Assembly: GCA_025463925.1 (NCBI GenBank)
Contig: JAODBK010000101.1
Coordinates: 1-60,060 of the forward strand
Direction of reading: 5' to 3'
DNA from: Acidimicrobiales bacterium
GTDB lineage: Bacteria; Actinomycetota; Acidimicrobiia; Acidimicrobiales; AC-14
DNA: 60,060 nucleotides
Notes under the pieces: model-generated
The model's input: only the letters and a program-made list of their open reading frames with translations
Told to the model about the DNA's origin: nothing
The model's database searches: none
Program-made: the position numbers and the translations under genes
Shown here: positions 1-9,066 of the stretch, piece by piece
Layout of the letters: every line of letters starts with the position of its first letter
Position numbering within the stretch: the first letter of the stretch is position 1

Positions 1-164
1 CCGGGCGGCGGGTCGAGGCGGGCGAGGGCTGCGTCGGTCGACGGCGTCGGGCGCGACATCGGGCGACCGCCCGACCGGGCCGTCGGCGGTGCGCCGCCAC
101 ACGCGGCGACGAACAGCGCGACGACGACACCGAGGAGCGCCCGCTTGCCTCGTCGCCGCAGCAC
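1..164 (-). CDS. N-terminal part of a lipoprotein, cut by the window edge
   Basis: Reading leftwards from a GTG at 164, the first residues are MLRRRGKRALLGVVVALFVA followed by AC, a Sec signal peptide with a lipobox (VAAC, Cys22). A GGGGAGG ribosome site lies 9 nt before the GTG, which fixes the start. After the Cys comes a Pro/Ser/Arg-rich stretch typical of the linker of a surface lipoprotein. The frame is open to base 1, so the functional domain lies outside the window and no role can be given. It is divergent from tadA. Confidence is in the lipoprotein nature, not in the function. Confidence 0.6.
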   Translation of the reverse strand, partial: MLRRRGKRALLGVVVALFVAACGGAPPTARSGGRPMSRPTPSTDAALARLDPPP

Positions 165-293
165 CCCGGTGACCCTCCCCGTGTCGGGGGATGTGCGCTC
201 GACCGGACGGCCCCAGCGCCGCCCGATCCAAGTCGTTGGGGATCGAGATTCGACGGGCAACCGGCGGGGTCCTGCCCGTTACGCTCACCGTCG

Positions 294-749
294 GTGACCG
301 ACGAGGACGCGATGGCGCTGGCGCTGGAGGAGGCCGCGCTGGCGCCCGGACACGACGACATCCCGGTCGGCGCGGTCGTGCTCGACCGCGACGGCGTCGT
401 CGTCGCCGCCCGGCACAACGAGCGCGAGCTGGCCGACGACCCCACCGCGCACGCCGAGCTGCTCGCGATGCGGGACGCGGCGGCATCGATCCGGAGCTGG
501 CGGCTCACCGGCATGACGGTCGTGGTGACGCTCGAGCCGTGCCCGATGTGCGCCGGCGCACTGGTCGCGTCCCGGGCTTCCCGGCTGGTGTTCGGCGCGT
601 TCGACCCGAAAGCCGGCGCGTGCGGGTCGCTCTACAACCTGTGCGCCGACCCGCGCCTCAACCACGAGGTCAACGTGCGGTCCGGTGTCATGGCCGGCGA
701 GATCGCGGCCATGCTCGCGGCATTCTTCGGCGCGCGACGCGGCCGGTAG
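294..749 (+). CDS. tadA: tRNA-specific adenosine deaminase TadA
   Basis: A 151-residue cytoplasmic zinc deaminase that converts A34 of tRNA-Arg(ACG) to inosine, so that one tRNA can read several CGN codons. The zinc site is visible as HAE (53-55; Glu55 is the proton shuttle) and PCPMC (82-86, Cys83 and Cys86). Length is normal for the family. The start is GTG; a TACGCT hexamer lies 8 nt upstream with no Shine-Dalgarno, so a leaderless transcript is likely. tRNA-Ser follows 10 nt after the stop. Its presumed substrate, a tRNA-Arg with anticodon ACG, is encoded at the other end of this window. Confidence 0.95.
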   Translation: MTDEDAMALALEEAALAPGHDDIPVGAVVLDRDGVVVAARHNERELADDPTAHAELLAMRDAAASIRSWRLTGMTVVVTLEPCPMCAGALVASRASRLVFGAFDPKAGACGSLYNLCADPRLNHEVNVRSGVMAGEIAAMLAAFFGARRGR

Positions 750-759
750 GCTCGCTCCC

Positions 760-849
760 GGAGGGATGCGAGAGTGGCCGAATCGGACGGTCTCGAAAAC
801 CGTTGTGTCCGCAAGGGCACCGTGGGTTCAAATCCCACTCCCTCCGCCA
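760..849 (+). tRNA. tRNA-Ser, anticodon CGA
   Basis: The acceptor stem GGAGGGA/TCCCTCC pairs perfectly. The anticodon stem ACGGT/ACCGT encloses the loop CTCGAAA, giving anticodon CGA, which reads UCG. A long variable arm, as expected for a class II serine tRNA, lies between the anticodon and T arms. The T arm has GTTCAAAT. The discriminator is G at 846 and the CCA end is encoded at 847-849. Confidence 0.95.
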
Positions 850-857
850 GGCACGGT

Positions 858-899
858 TTCTGCCTCCCCGACCCGTGAGGCCGGTCGGGAGAGGCAGAA
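858..899 (+). terminator. Strong hairpin after tRNA-Ser
   Basis: TTCTGCCTCCCCGACC (858-873) pairs with GGTCGGGAGAGGCAGAA (883-899), leaving a single-base bulge and a 9-nt loop. There is no T-tract directly after it; a run of T occurs only at 942-949. It probably ends or stabilises the tRNA transcript. The rest of the interval to 1044 shows only a TATAGT hexamer (933-938) that could serve as a -10 for the next gene. Confidence 0.6.
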
Positions 900-1044
900 C
901 CCGGCGATTTCGGCGTCCCGAGGGGTGCTACTTATAGTCATCTTTTTTTCCTGAACTCACCCGTTGGGGGGAGGACGGATCCAGTCGGTCGTGCGACGTT
1001 CGACGCCGCTGACCGAGCAGCTGGAGACGACCGGAGGGGTGGGG

Positions 1045-4000
1045 TTGACGAACAGACGACGCGGGCCGACGAGGATCGGCGCGCGACTGGCCGTGGTGAT
1101 GACCGTGCTGGCGAGCGGGCTGGCGATGGGCGCGTTGCAAGCGGCGCCGGCGTCGGCCGACCCGCTCCCGGCTCCAGTCCGGACGGCGCCGCTGGTCGCT
1201 CCGACGCAACTGCCGCCGACCAGTGGGCCGGAGTCGATCACGGTGAACTGGAAGCCGCCGACGTCGCTCACGCCGTCGGGTCAGCCGGATCACTACACGA
1301 TCGCCATGTTGGCTCCGGGGGCGACACAGTCCACATCGACCGATGCCTTCTGCCCGATGGCGCCGTGTGGCTACACCTTCACCGGCGTTGCCAGCGGCAC
1401 CCACACCTTCGTCGTGTTCGCAAACGACGCCGTGGGGAACTCCTCGCCGCCATCGAATCCGGAAACGGCGAACGCCGTGACCGTCGCCTCCTACGCGGGG
1501 GCTGGGCCGCTTCCGCCGGTCCAACTGGCACCGAGCTATTCGCCTGGGTCAGTCGACATCAACTGGCTGCCCTCGCTCAATCTGTCACCGCTGCCGCAGG
1601 TCTGGCGATACAACATCTACTCCGTCAGCCCAAACAAGTTGCTGACAATCACCTTTTCCATCGCCTGCTCGACAACGCCCTGCACGTTCAAGGTCAACCG
1701 TGCGGATTACCAGATGACGTTGGACGGCCCCTACGAATTCTTCGTCGCGGCCATCGACAGTGCCAACAACATGTCGGCACCCTCGAATGTCGAGGTCGTG
1801 TACTTCCCGGGGACGCCACCGCCACCGCCGCCGGTGCAGACGACGCCGGGTCAGTCGCCTGGTGTCATCACGTACAACTGGACCCAGCCACTCGGCACCG
1901 GAACGGCGTCTGTGCAGCCTCACCACTTCGGCCTGGTATGGGTCAACCCCAATCACGAATGGTGGGCTGCCGGCCCCGTCTTCTGTTCGACGCCGACGTG
2001 CAGCGCCAATATCAACGTGAGCGCACCAGGTCCCTACGAGCTCTACGTCGAGTCCTTCGACGCCGCAGGAAACAGTTCGGTGCCGTCCAACCCGGTTGCG
2101 ACCGTCGTCGCCGGAAGCGACACCGTGGCGCCGACGCCACCACTGGCGTTCCGGGTCACGGGCCAGACGCCGAACACGATCTCGGCCAGCTGGCAGCCCT
2201 CGGCCGACAACGTCGCCGTGTCCTACTACTGGGCTTGGTACAAGGACCCGACCGGCTTCTCCACCGCATGGGGCCCGATCCCATGCTGCAGCTTCAACTA
2301 CCCCAACATGACGGTGCCGGGCACCTACACCTTGTGGGCGACGGCGTGGGACGCCGCCGGCAACCAGTCGCAACAGTCGAACCCCGGCGCCGCGATCCAA
2401 GGGCCGGTCGGAGGCGTGTCGCCCGGCCAGCCGACCAACGTCACCGCGTCGGGCGGCAACGCGCAGGCGACGGTGAGTTGGACAGCGCCGACCGGAGCCG
2501 GCCTTCCGGTGTCCTCCTACACCGTCACCGCGTCGCCCGGTGGCCAGACCATGACGGTGTCGGGCTCGCAGACGAGCGCGACGGTGCTCAACCTCACCAA
2601 CGGCACGACCTACACGTTCACGGTGTACGCATCCAACGCCGCCGGGAACGGGCCACCATCGGCACCGTCGAACGCGGTGACGCCGGTGGGACCACCGCCG
2701 GTCGCGCCGACCAACGTCACCGCGACCGCCGGCAACGCCCAAGCGACCGTGACGTGGACACCGCCATCCGGCAACGGCGGCAGCGTGATCACGTCGTACA
2801 CCGTCACCGCGTCGGGCGGTCAGAGCACGACCGCGTGCGGCACGTGCACGAGCGCGGCCATGACCGGCCTGACCAACGGCGTGACCTACACCTTCACGGT
2901 GTACGCCACCAACGCGTACGGCAACAGCCCGTCGTCGTCACCGTCGAACGCCGTCACACCGGCGCGGCTGCCCGGCGTCCCGGCGAACGTCACCGCGACC
3001 CCCGGAGCCAACGATGCGGTCGTCACGTGGACGCCGCCGTCTGACAATGGTGGCGCCAACATCGACGCCTATCGCATCCGGCTGTACGTCAACGGCGCGT
3101 ACTCGTCCGAGACCTCGGTGTGCGGCACCTGCACCCAGTACGACTGGGGGAATCTCACACCGGGCGATCCGGTCTACTTCGTCGTGTGGTCGCACAACAG
3201 CGTCGGCTACTCGTCGAGCGGTGGCGTCTCGAACGAGGCGACACCCGGGACAGGAGCGCAGCCCGGCGCACCGTACGGCGACAACACCGGCGCCGACGCG
3301 CTCGTCGCCGACTCCACCGGGAGGACTTGGTACAACAACGTCGACGGCGTCTACGCCGGCATGGTCATCCCCGGCAACATGAACGTGCCGTTGATCAACA
3401 TCTCCACCGGCCTCATGCGCGCCGGTGTCACCCCGAATGCCAACGAGCGCGTCGTCGGTCACAACACCCGGCCCATCCAGATCTTCGCCGCGGTGAACAG
3501 CACGGCCGCCAACTCCGGGGAATTCGTCGGCGTCGGCATCACCGCCGGATGCATGCACAGCACGGGAATCGGCAACCCGCCGAACTGCACCGGCATCGCA
3601 TCCAACGGCGGCGTCTACAAGCGCATCTACGTCGACGGCTGCACGATCGTGTTGGCGCCGAACGGCTGCACGGGTGACGAGCTTCCCGGCTACTACCAGT
3701 CGCCGTTCGGGGCGGTGAGCGTCAACGAGTACCACACCTTCCAGATCCAGCGGCACTGGTTCGGCGCCACAACTGGCTATCGGTTCGGCGTGTGGGTCGA
3801 CGGCCTCTTGCTCGGCCAGGCGCAGCAGACCTTCATGTTCGGCGGGAGCAGCGAGGGCTCGGAGAGCGCGACCAACACCGGGGCCGAGAACGGTTGGCCC
3901 GTTCACAAGATGGCGCTCGACATGAGCGAGCCGTGCTTCGGCCCGGCCCCCTACGGACCGTGCGCACCCAGCACGAAGGTCCACTACTACGGCGACCCCA

Positions 4001-4146
4001 GCACGTATCCGCCGGGCGCGGACGCGGCGTACTCGGATCTCCAGGGCTGGCAGTTGCAGAACCCCAATTACAACCCCGTCAATCACACCGGCTGCCAGGT
4101 CTATGCACCGAACACCACCGCCTTGGCCGCCACGGGCTACTGCTGA
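1045..4146 (+). CDS. Large secreted protein with about seven fibronectin type III repeats
   Basis: I place the start at TTG 1045, which has GGAGG 7 nt upstream; an in-frame reading extends back to 964 but has no ribosome site. The resulting 1033-residue protein begins with a twin-Arg-free Sec signal peptide (hydrophobic core about 15-31) and a cleavage site after ASA at 36-38. Four degenerate FnIII-like modules (about 45-455) are followed by three classical ones (about 461-550, 550-640, 642-735) with the usual LTNGTTYTFTVYA-type strands and NAVTP linkers. Residues 740-1033 form a domain I do not recognise, with strands suggestive of a jelly-roll or lectin fold. Most repeats carry a close Cys pair. 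Likely a cell-surface or extracellular adhesion or carbohydrate-binding protein; the function is not shown. The next gene follows after 15 nt and is probably co-transcribed. Confidence 0.8.
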   Translation: MTNRRRGPTRIGARLAVVMTVLASGLAMGALQAAPASADPLPAPVRTAPLVAPTQLPPTSGPESITVNWKPPTSLTPSGQPDHYTIAMLAPGATQSTSTDAFCPMAPCGYTFTGVASGTHTFVVFANDAVGNSSPPSNPETANAVTVASYAGAGPLPPVQLAPSYSPGSVDINWLPSLNLSPLPQVWRYNIYSVSPNKLLTITFSIACSTTPCTFKVNRADYQMTLDGPYEFFVAAIDSANNMSAPSNVEVVYFPGTPPPPPPVQTTPGQSPGVITYNWTQPLGTGTASVQPHHFGLVWVNPNHEWWAAGPVFCSTPTCSANINVSAPGPYELYVESFDAAGNSSVPSNPVATVVAGSDTVAPTPPLAFRVTGQTPNTISASWQPSADNVAVSYYWAWYKDPTGFSTAWGPIPCCSFNYPNMTVPGTYTLWATAWDAAGNQSQQSNPGAAIQGPVGGVSPGQPTNVTASGGNAQATVSWTAPTGAGLPVSSYTVTASPGGQTMTVSGSQTSATVLNLTNGTTYTFTVYASNAAGNGPPSAPSNAVTPVGPPPVAPTNVTATAGNAQATVTWTPPSGNGGSVITSYTVTASGGQSTTACGTCTSAAMTGLTNGVTYTFTVYATNAYGNSPSSSPSNAVTPARLPGVPANVTATPGANDAVVTWTPPSDNGGANIDAYRIRLYVNGAYSSETSVCGTCTQYDWGNLTPGDPVYFVVWSHNSVGYSSSGGVSNEATPGTGAQPGAPYGDNTGADALVADSTGRTWYNNVDGVYAGMVIPGNMNVPLINISTGLMRAGVTPNANERVVGHNTRPIQIFAAVNSTAANSGEFVGVGITAGCMHSTGIGNPPNCTGIASNGGVYKRIYVDGCTIVLAPNGCTGDELPGYYQSPFGAVSVNEYHTFQIQRHWFGATTGYRFGVWVDGLLLGQAQQTFMFGGSSEGSESATNTGAENGWPVHKMALDMSEPCFGPAPYGPCAPSTKVHYYGDPSTYPPGADAAYSDLQGWQLQNPNYNPVNHTGCQVYAPNTTALAATGYC

Positions 4147-4161
4147 AAGAGGGCGAGCACA

Positions 4162-5061
4162 ATGATCGACACCGAGCCAGCCATCACCGACCTCGAGCCG
4201 GACTCACCTCGACGACCGCGTCACTCGCGGTTCGTCGGGATGGCGGTGGTCCTCACGCTGGTCGTCGCGAGCGTCGTCGCGTGGCGCGCCCGCTCCGACG
4301 TCACGACGCGCAAGGTCCGGGGCATCGCCGGAGTCGCGCCGACGACCAGCGCGCCGGGCGGGCCGACGGTGGCCGCCGTCTCGGGTCCGTTCACCGACGA
4401 CGTGGCCCCGCCTGACCCCGCCGGCGACTGGCCCGGCGGGTTGGCGCACGCGACCTTCCAAGATCCCTTCTCAGGTCCTTCGTTCAACGACGACAGCAAC
4501 AACGGCTTGCTGGCGGTGGTGCCCTGTCCTGCGTTGCTGGCCGCGACCCAGGGCCTTCTCGGCCACCTGGCGGCGACGCCGCCTGGGACTCGGCCGTTCT
4601 GCTCGGTTTCCGGCAACACTCCGGCGGGGCTGGCCGATGCCCTGATCCACGACAACCCGCCGTCCGGCCAGTGGACCTTCACCATGGCGTACGTACCGGT
4701 GCAGCTCGACCTCCGCGCCCCCGGCAGCTTCGTCGCGCGAGGTGCGATCCAGATCAGCGGCGACTTCGGCCTTCCCGCGCCTCAATGGCCGACGCGGCCG
4801 TACAACCCTCGCCCGGCGAGCGGCCGAGGGGGGATGGAGCCGATCTCCGTCCACGGCCACTTCGGCACCGTCGCCCGGACCGCGCCCACCGTCATCAACC
4901 TCGTCTGGGCCGAACCGCTCCCGGCCGGCGGCTGGGTCCGCTGGAACATCACCGGCAACCAGGACGTGCTCCCCAGCCAGCTGCTGCACGACGCCGAGAC
5001 CCTCCAGCCCGGTCCGCCGCCGGACGAGCTCGTGCCACCCACCTACATCCCGCCGCGCTAG
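4162..5061 (+). CDS. Membrane-anchored extracytoplasmic protein of unknown function
   Basis: 299 residues. A short cytoplasmic head (1-23, acidic then Arg-rich) is followed by one membrane segment (about 24-41) and a Pro/Gly-rich outer domain with two cysteines (in VVPCPA and RPFCSV). No known domain was recognised. The ATG is preceded by AAGAGGG at a good distance. It lies 15 nt behind the FnIII gene, so the pair is probably one operon and the two proteins may act together at the envelope; that link is inference. Confidence 0.7.
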   Translation: MIDTEPAITDLEPDSPRRPRHSRFVGMAVVLTLVVASVVAWRARSDVTTRKVRGIAGVAPTTSAPGGPTVAAVSGPFTDDVAPPDPAGDWPGGLAHATFQDPFSGPSFNDDSNNGLLAVVPCPALLAATQGLLGHLAATPPGTRPFCSVSGNTPAGLADALIHDNPPSGQWTFTMAYVPVQLDLRAPGSFVARGAIQISGDFGLPAPQWPTRPYNPRPASGRGGMEPISVHGHFGTVARTAPTVINLVWAEPLPAGGWVRWNITGNQDVLPSQLLHDAETLQPGPPPDELVPPTYIPPR

Positions 5062-5071
5062 CGGTTCGCGG

Positions 5072-5632
5072 TCAGGCCGAGAAGGCCGCCGCGGTGGTGC
5101 GTTCGAGGAAGGCGGCCAGGGTGTCCCAGTCGTCGCGGCCCGACGAGGCCCAGTACAGGATTGTCTCGGCGTAGAGGCCGAGCACCGCGTGGGCCGCGAG
5201 CGTCGGGTCCTCCTTGCGCATGAGGCCGGTCTTGATGCCGCGCTTCATCCCTCGCGCGATGCGTTCAACGAACGCGGCGCGCAGGCCGCCCGATCTCGCG
5301 CTCCCGTGCCAGCGGTACAGCGCGTGCAGGAGGGCGGCCTCGTCGGCCGCGACCGCGCACACCGCGCGCGTCGCCGCATGGATGCCGGCACCGGCGTCGT
5401 CCGTCGCGGCCGCGATGCGGGCGACCAGATCGTCGGCGACGGCCGCCGCGACCTCGTCCTTGTCGTCGAAGTGGAGATAGAAGGTGCCGAGGCCGACGTC
5501 GGCCTGCTCGGTGATGGCGGCGATCGTTGCGCCGTCGACGCCGACCTCACCGAACACCTGGGCCGCCGCCCCCAGCAGCCGGCGGCGGGTCTCGGCCTTG
5601 CGCCGCTCGCCGCGCGAGACCGTCGCGGTCAC
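5072..5632 (-). CDS. TetR-family transcriptional regulator
   Basis: 186 residues. The N-terminal helix-turn-helix spans about residues 10-56 (ending in GTFYLHFDDKDE, the classic TetR recognition and support helices), followed by an all-helical ligand/dimer domain. The GTG start at 5632 overlaps the TGA of the upstream diiron gene by four bases, so the two are translationally coupled. A longer in-frame reading that runs through the diiron gene is spurious. Its likely operator is the inverted repeat at 6320-6339. The ligand is unknown. It would repress its own operon and perhaps the divergent ABC exporter. Confidence 0.9.
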   Translation of the reverse strand: MTATVSRGERRKAETRRRLLGAAAQVFGEVGVDGATIAAITEQADVGLGTFYLHFDDKDEVAAAVADDLVARIAAATDDAGAGIHAATRAVCAVAADEAALLHALYRWHGSARSGGLRAAFVERIARGMKRGIKTGLMRKEDPTLAAHAVLGLYAETILYWASSGRDDWDTLAAFLERTTAAAFSA

Positions 5633-6282
5633 GACGACGACGACGACGCACGCTCGCGGGCGGCGGCATCGACCTGCTTCTCGTATGCCGCCAGCGCGCC
5701 CGCCAACGCGTCGCGCGACGCCTCTCGCCACCCGTCGACCTCGGGGCGCGTCTCGGCCAGCACGTCCAGCCGCGAGCCGATCCAACCGAGGTGGAACATC
5801 TCGTCGTAGCGGATCTCGTTGAGGTACCGGCCGACGAACGGGTCGTCGGCGAAGATGCGGTTGAGCCCGTCGAAGATGACCGACGCCCGGAGCTCGATCG
5901 CCTCGGTGTTCAGCATGAAGAAGAGGATGCGGGTCTCCTCGTCGACGTCCCGCAGCTCGTTGGGGTTGCGGGAACCGAGACCGAGCGGGTCGTCGACCAC
6001 CGGGTGCTCCTCGAAGCCGAGGTGCTCGATGATCTGGCTGAAGTAGTAGCCGTGCTTCGCCTCGTCGCGAGCCTGCCGCATGATGTTCTTCCGGGCGTCC
6101 TTGTCGAAGGCGACGCTCTCGGCGAGATAGGCCAGCAGCGCGCCGCCGCGCATCTCGGTGAACCGGACCCCGTTGAGGAACGCCTCGCGGCCCGGCCCGT
6201 CCAGCTGCTGCCACCGGCGGACGACGTCGTCGGCGCTGAGCCGGGCCTCCTCGTCGGTGACATGGGTCTTCAACGTGTCCAC
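5629..6282 (-). CDS. Ferritin-like diiron-carboxylate protein
   Basis: 217 residues, all helical. Two EXXH motifs (E74-H77 in DEAKHG, E161-H164 in DEMFH) plus E43 and E127 or E130 reproduce the ligand spacing of the ribonucleotide reductase R2 / ferritin-like superfamily (about 31 and 31-34 residues between ligand helices). A full R2 or R2lox protein is about 300 residues, so this is a shorter relative. It could be an oxidase, an oxygenase or an aldehyde-deformylating-type enzyme; the substrate cannot be read from sequence. The tail is Ser-rich. The GTG start has GGAGG only 4 nt upstream. First gene of the pair with the TetR regulator. Confidence 0.8.
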   Translation of the reverse strand: MDTLKTHVTDEEARLSADDVVRRWQQLDGPGREAFLNGVRFTEMRGGALLAYLAESVAFDKDARKNIMRQARDEAKHGYYFSQIIEHLGFEEHPVVDDPLGLGSRNPNELRDVDEETRILFFMLNTEAIELRASVIFDGLNRIFADDPFVGRYLNEIRYDEMFHLGWIGSRLDVLAETRPEVDGWREASRDALAGALAAYEKQVDAAARERASSSSS

Positions 6283-6319
6283 GGGCCCTCCAAGGATCGC
6301 CGCCTGAGATCGGCGTCAG

Positions 6320-6339
6320 AACTGAAAATACCTTCAGTT
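6320..6339. promoter_or_regulatory. Inverted-repeat operator between the diiron/TetR operon and the ABC exporter
   Basis: AACTGAA-AATACC-TTCAGTT, perfect 7-bp arms, in an AT-rich island of a very GC-rich intergenic region. Read leftwards it contains TATTTT, and read rightwards TACCTT, both plausible -10 hexamers, so one bound dimer could block both promoters. Size and position fit a TetR dimer. The assignment to the neighbouring TetR is inference. Confidence 0.65.
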
Positions 6340-6377
6340 GGGAATGCCCGGCAACCTCGTGGTGTCTCAGGAGGGAC

Positions 6378-8282
6378 ATGGGTCGACCGATGTGGCATAT
6401 GGCGCTGGGACATGACCCCCAGCACATCGAGGGCAAATCGGTGGACCGCCGCGTCCTTCGGCGGGTTTGGACGTTCGCCCGGCCGTACCGCTTCATGCTG
6501 GCCGGCCTCCTCGCCGCCATCGTGCTCGGGTCAGTCGCCAGCGCGCTTCCGCCGCTTCTGTTCGCGCGCATCATCGATCGCGCCATCCCGCACAAGGACA
6601 AGCACGCCGTCAACCTGCTCGGCGGGGCGGTGATCGTGCTGGCACTGACCGGCGCGGCGTTGTCGGTCGGTCAGCGATGGTGGTCGGCCCGCATCGGCGA
6701 GGGCCTGATCTTCGACCTGCGGTCGGCGCTCTACGACCACGTGCAACGGATGCCGATCGCGTTCTTCACCCGCACCCAGACGGGCGCGCTCATCAGCCGC
6801 ATGAACAACGACGTGGTCGGCGCGCAACAGGCGGTCACGGGGACCCTGAGCAGTGTCGCCGGCAACATCGTCGACCTCACCATCACGTTGATCGCGATGA
6901 GCGTGCTCGACTGGCGGCTGACGGTGCTGTCCGTCATCGTCCTGCCGCTCTTCATCGTGCCGGCCAAGCGGGTCGGCAAGCGCTTGCAGAAGATCACCCG
7001 CGAGTCGTTCCAGCTCAACGCCGAGATGAACACCACGATGACCGAGCGGTTCAACGTCGCCGGCGCCATGCTGGTGAAGCTCTTCGGCCGGCCCGACGCC
7101 GAGGCCGCGGAGTTCTCCGGCAAGGCCGGCCGGGTGCGCGACATCGGCATCCGCAGCGCCATGCTCGGGCGCACCTTCGCCGTGGCATTGGCGCTCGTCG
7201 GCTCGATCGGGACCGGTCTGATCTACTGGCTCGGCGCCCGCCAGGTGATCAGCGGCTCGCTCAAGATCGGCACCCTGACCGCAATGGCGCTGTACGTCGG
7301 CCGCATCTACGGCCCGGCGACCGCGCTGACCAATGCCCGCGTCGATCTGATGACGGCCTTCGTGTCGTTCGATCGGGTGTTCGAGGTGCTCGACACGTCC
7401 GCCGCGATCACCGAGCGGCCGGGCGCGGTCGACCTGATCGCCCCCGCCGGCCGCGTCGAGGTCGACAACGTCTGGTTCTGCTACCCGGCGCCGTCGACGG
7501 TGTCGATCGCCTCGCTCGAGGGCGACGGGACGACGCCGCTCACCGACGAGCCGTCCGAGTGGATCCTGCGCGGCGTGTCGCTCTCGGTCCTGCCGGGTCA
7601 CATGCTGGCACTCGTCGGCCCCTCGGGCGCGGGCAAGACGACGTTGGCGTCGATCATCCCGCGCTTGTACGACGTCACCACCGGCGTGGTCAGCGTCGAC
7701 GGCCATGATGTCCGCGACCTGACGAGCGCGTCGCTGACCGCCGCCATCGGCGTCGTGACCCAGGACGCGCACATGTTCCACGACACCGTCGCCGCCAACC
7801 TGCGCTACGCCAAGCCCGATGCCACGGACGCCGAGTTGATCGAAGCATGCCGGCGAGCCCAGATCCACGAGGTCATCGCGGCGCTGCCCGAGGGCTACCG
7901 CACGCTCGTCGGTGAGCGCGGCTACCGCCTGTCGGGGGGCGAGAAGCAGCGGCTGGCCATCGCCCGCGTGCTGCTCAAGGACCCGGCGATCATCATCCTC
8001 GACGAGGCGACCGCGCACCTCGACTCGGAGACGGAGGCGCTGGTGCAGGACGCGCTGGCCGAGGCGCTGGCCGGGCGGACGTCGATCGTCATCGCCCACC
8101 GACTGTCGACGATCAAGGCCGCCGACGAGATCGTCGTGCTCGACGAGGGCCGCATCGTCGAGCGCGGAACCCACGACGAGCTGGTGAGCTCCGGCGGGCT
8201 CTACGCCGAGCTGTACGAGACGCAGTTCGCGATGACGCCTACCGCTTCTCCCGCGCCAGCTCCCGTTCCTCCTCCAAGCTGA
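6378..8282 (+). CDS. ABC exporter half-transporter (membrane domain plus ATPase)
   Basis: 634 residues. A six-helix exporter-type membrane domain (about 40-340) is followed by a nucleotide-binding domain with Walker A GPSGAGKTT (about 414-422), signature LSGGEKQRLA (about 517-526) and Walker B IIILDEA (about 537-543). As a half-transporter it should work as a homodimer, exporting a lipid, peptide or drug. The ATPase domain carries an insert of roughly 30 residues before Walker A. AGGAGG lies very close to the ATG; a second ATG four codons later is also possible. It is divergent from the diiron/TetR pair and probably shares its operator. The 3' end overlaps the next, convergent gene by 44 nt. 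Confidence 0.9.
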   Translation: MGRPMWHMALGHDPQHIEGKSVDRRVLRRVWTFARPYRFMLAGLLAAIVLGSVASALPPLLFARIIDRAIPHKDKHAVNLLGGAVIVLALTGAALSVGQRWWSARIGEGLIFDLRSALYDHVQRMPIAFFTRTQTGALISRMNNDVVGAQQAVTGTLSSVAGNIVDLTITLIAMSVLDWRLTVLSVIVLPLFIVPAKRVGKRLQKITRESFQLNAEMNTTMTERFNVAGAMLVKLFGRPDAEAAEFSGKAGRVRDIGIRSAMLGRTFAVALALVGSIGTGLIYWLGARQVISGSLKIGTLTAMALYVGRIYGPATALTNARVDLMTAFVSFDRVFEVLDTSAAITERPGAVDLIAPAGRVEVDNVWFCYPAPSTVSIASLEGDGTTPLTDEPSEWILRGVSLSVLPGHMLALVGPSGAGKTTLASIIPRLYDVTTGVVSVDGHDVRDLTSASLTAAIGVVTQDAHMFHDTVAANLRYAKPDATDAELIEACRRAQIHEVIAALPEGYRTLVGERGYRLSGGEKQRLAIARVLLKDPAIIILDEATAHLDSETEALVQDALAEALAGRTSIVIAHRLSTIKAADEIVVLDEGRIVERGTHDELVSSGGLYAELYETQFAMTPTASPAPAPVPPPS

Positions 8283-8946
8283 GCTCGCGGTCGCCGTTGG
8301 CATCCCGACCCTCGCGCACCGCCGGTCCGTTGGCCGCGGTGTACGGGGCCACGCGGTCCTCGATTTCCCCGGTGGCCGGCCCCTCGGCGTCCGACGCCCG
8401 GGTGACGAGCCGCCCGTGCCAGTGATCGCCCCGGATGGCGCCGGCCACTGACCCGACGAACATCGCGACGGCCGACGCCACCGCGATCGTCAGGCCGGTG
8501 TTCGACCGCCAGTCGTTGCGAGTGACGGGCAGGTCGGCCCGGTGCATCATCCGGGCCACGGCGTCGATGCCGTGGATGGACACGAGGATGGCGACCGCGG
8601 CCACGGTGCCGGCCACCGCCAGGACGAAGGTGGCGATGCCGTGCGTCAGGCCGGCCCGACGGCTCATCCGGCCGGCGACGTACCCGCCGTACAGGAACGA
8701 GACGAAGAGCAGTGCGGCCATCACCACCCCGCCGGCGAGCGCCAGCCGGCCGGGCGGCGTGTCCGCCAGCTGGCCGTGCCACCCGGCCCGATGGGCGATC
8801 GCGACGGCGCTCACCGCCAGGATCCCGAAGGTGCCGGCGCCCACGAGGGCGCCGGCGAGGACGCTCGACAGGGAGAGCCGCCCGTACCCGGCCTCGGCCA
8901 CGAGAGCCCGGCGGTCCCGCCCTGTCTCCATGATCCGTCGTCTCAT
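8239..8946 (-). CDS. Four-helix membrane protein of unknown function
   Basis: About 235 residues from ATG 8946 (ATG 8931 is an equal alternative; neither has a clear ribosome site). Four hydrophobic segments, including LSSVLAGALVGAGTFGILAV and LALAGGVVMAALLFVSFLYG, are followed by a charged cytoplasmic tail ending in a Glu/Arg-rich helix. The Gly-rich first two segments resemble small actinobacterial envelope proteins, but no family is recognised. Its tail overlaps the convergent ABC gene. Confidence 0.7.
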   Translation of the reverse strand: MRRRIMETGRDRRALVAEAGYGRLSLSSVLAGALVGAGTFGILAVSAVAIAHRAGWHGQLADTPPGRLALAGGVVMAALLFVSFLYGGYVAGRMSRRAGLTHGIATFVLAVAGTVAAVAILVSIHGIDAVARMMHRADLPVTRNDWRSNTGLTIAVASAVAMFVGSVAGAIRGDHWHGRLVTRASDAEGPATGEIEDRVAPYTAANGPAVREGRDANGDRELSLEEERELAREKR

Positions 8947-9066
8947 GCCGGGACTGTCCCCGGCGCGGCGCCAGAGAAAACGGCTCCCGGCGCTCAAGGC
9001 GAGCCCATCGCAGCCGACAGAAAGGTGGACGGACTTCCCGAATCGCCGCCCAGGGTCATGGATTGT

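Noticed and set aside
5072-6613. A single 513-residue minus-strand protein joining TetR to upstream sequence
   Set aside because: Only the last 186 codons are family-like; the rest is antisense or out-of-frame to the diiron gene, which overlaps the TetR start as GTGA.
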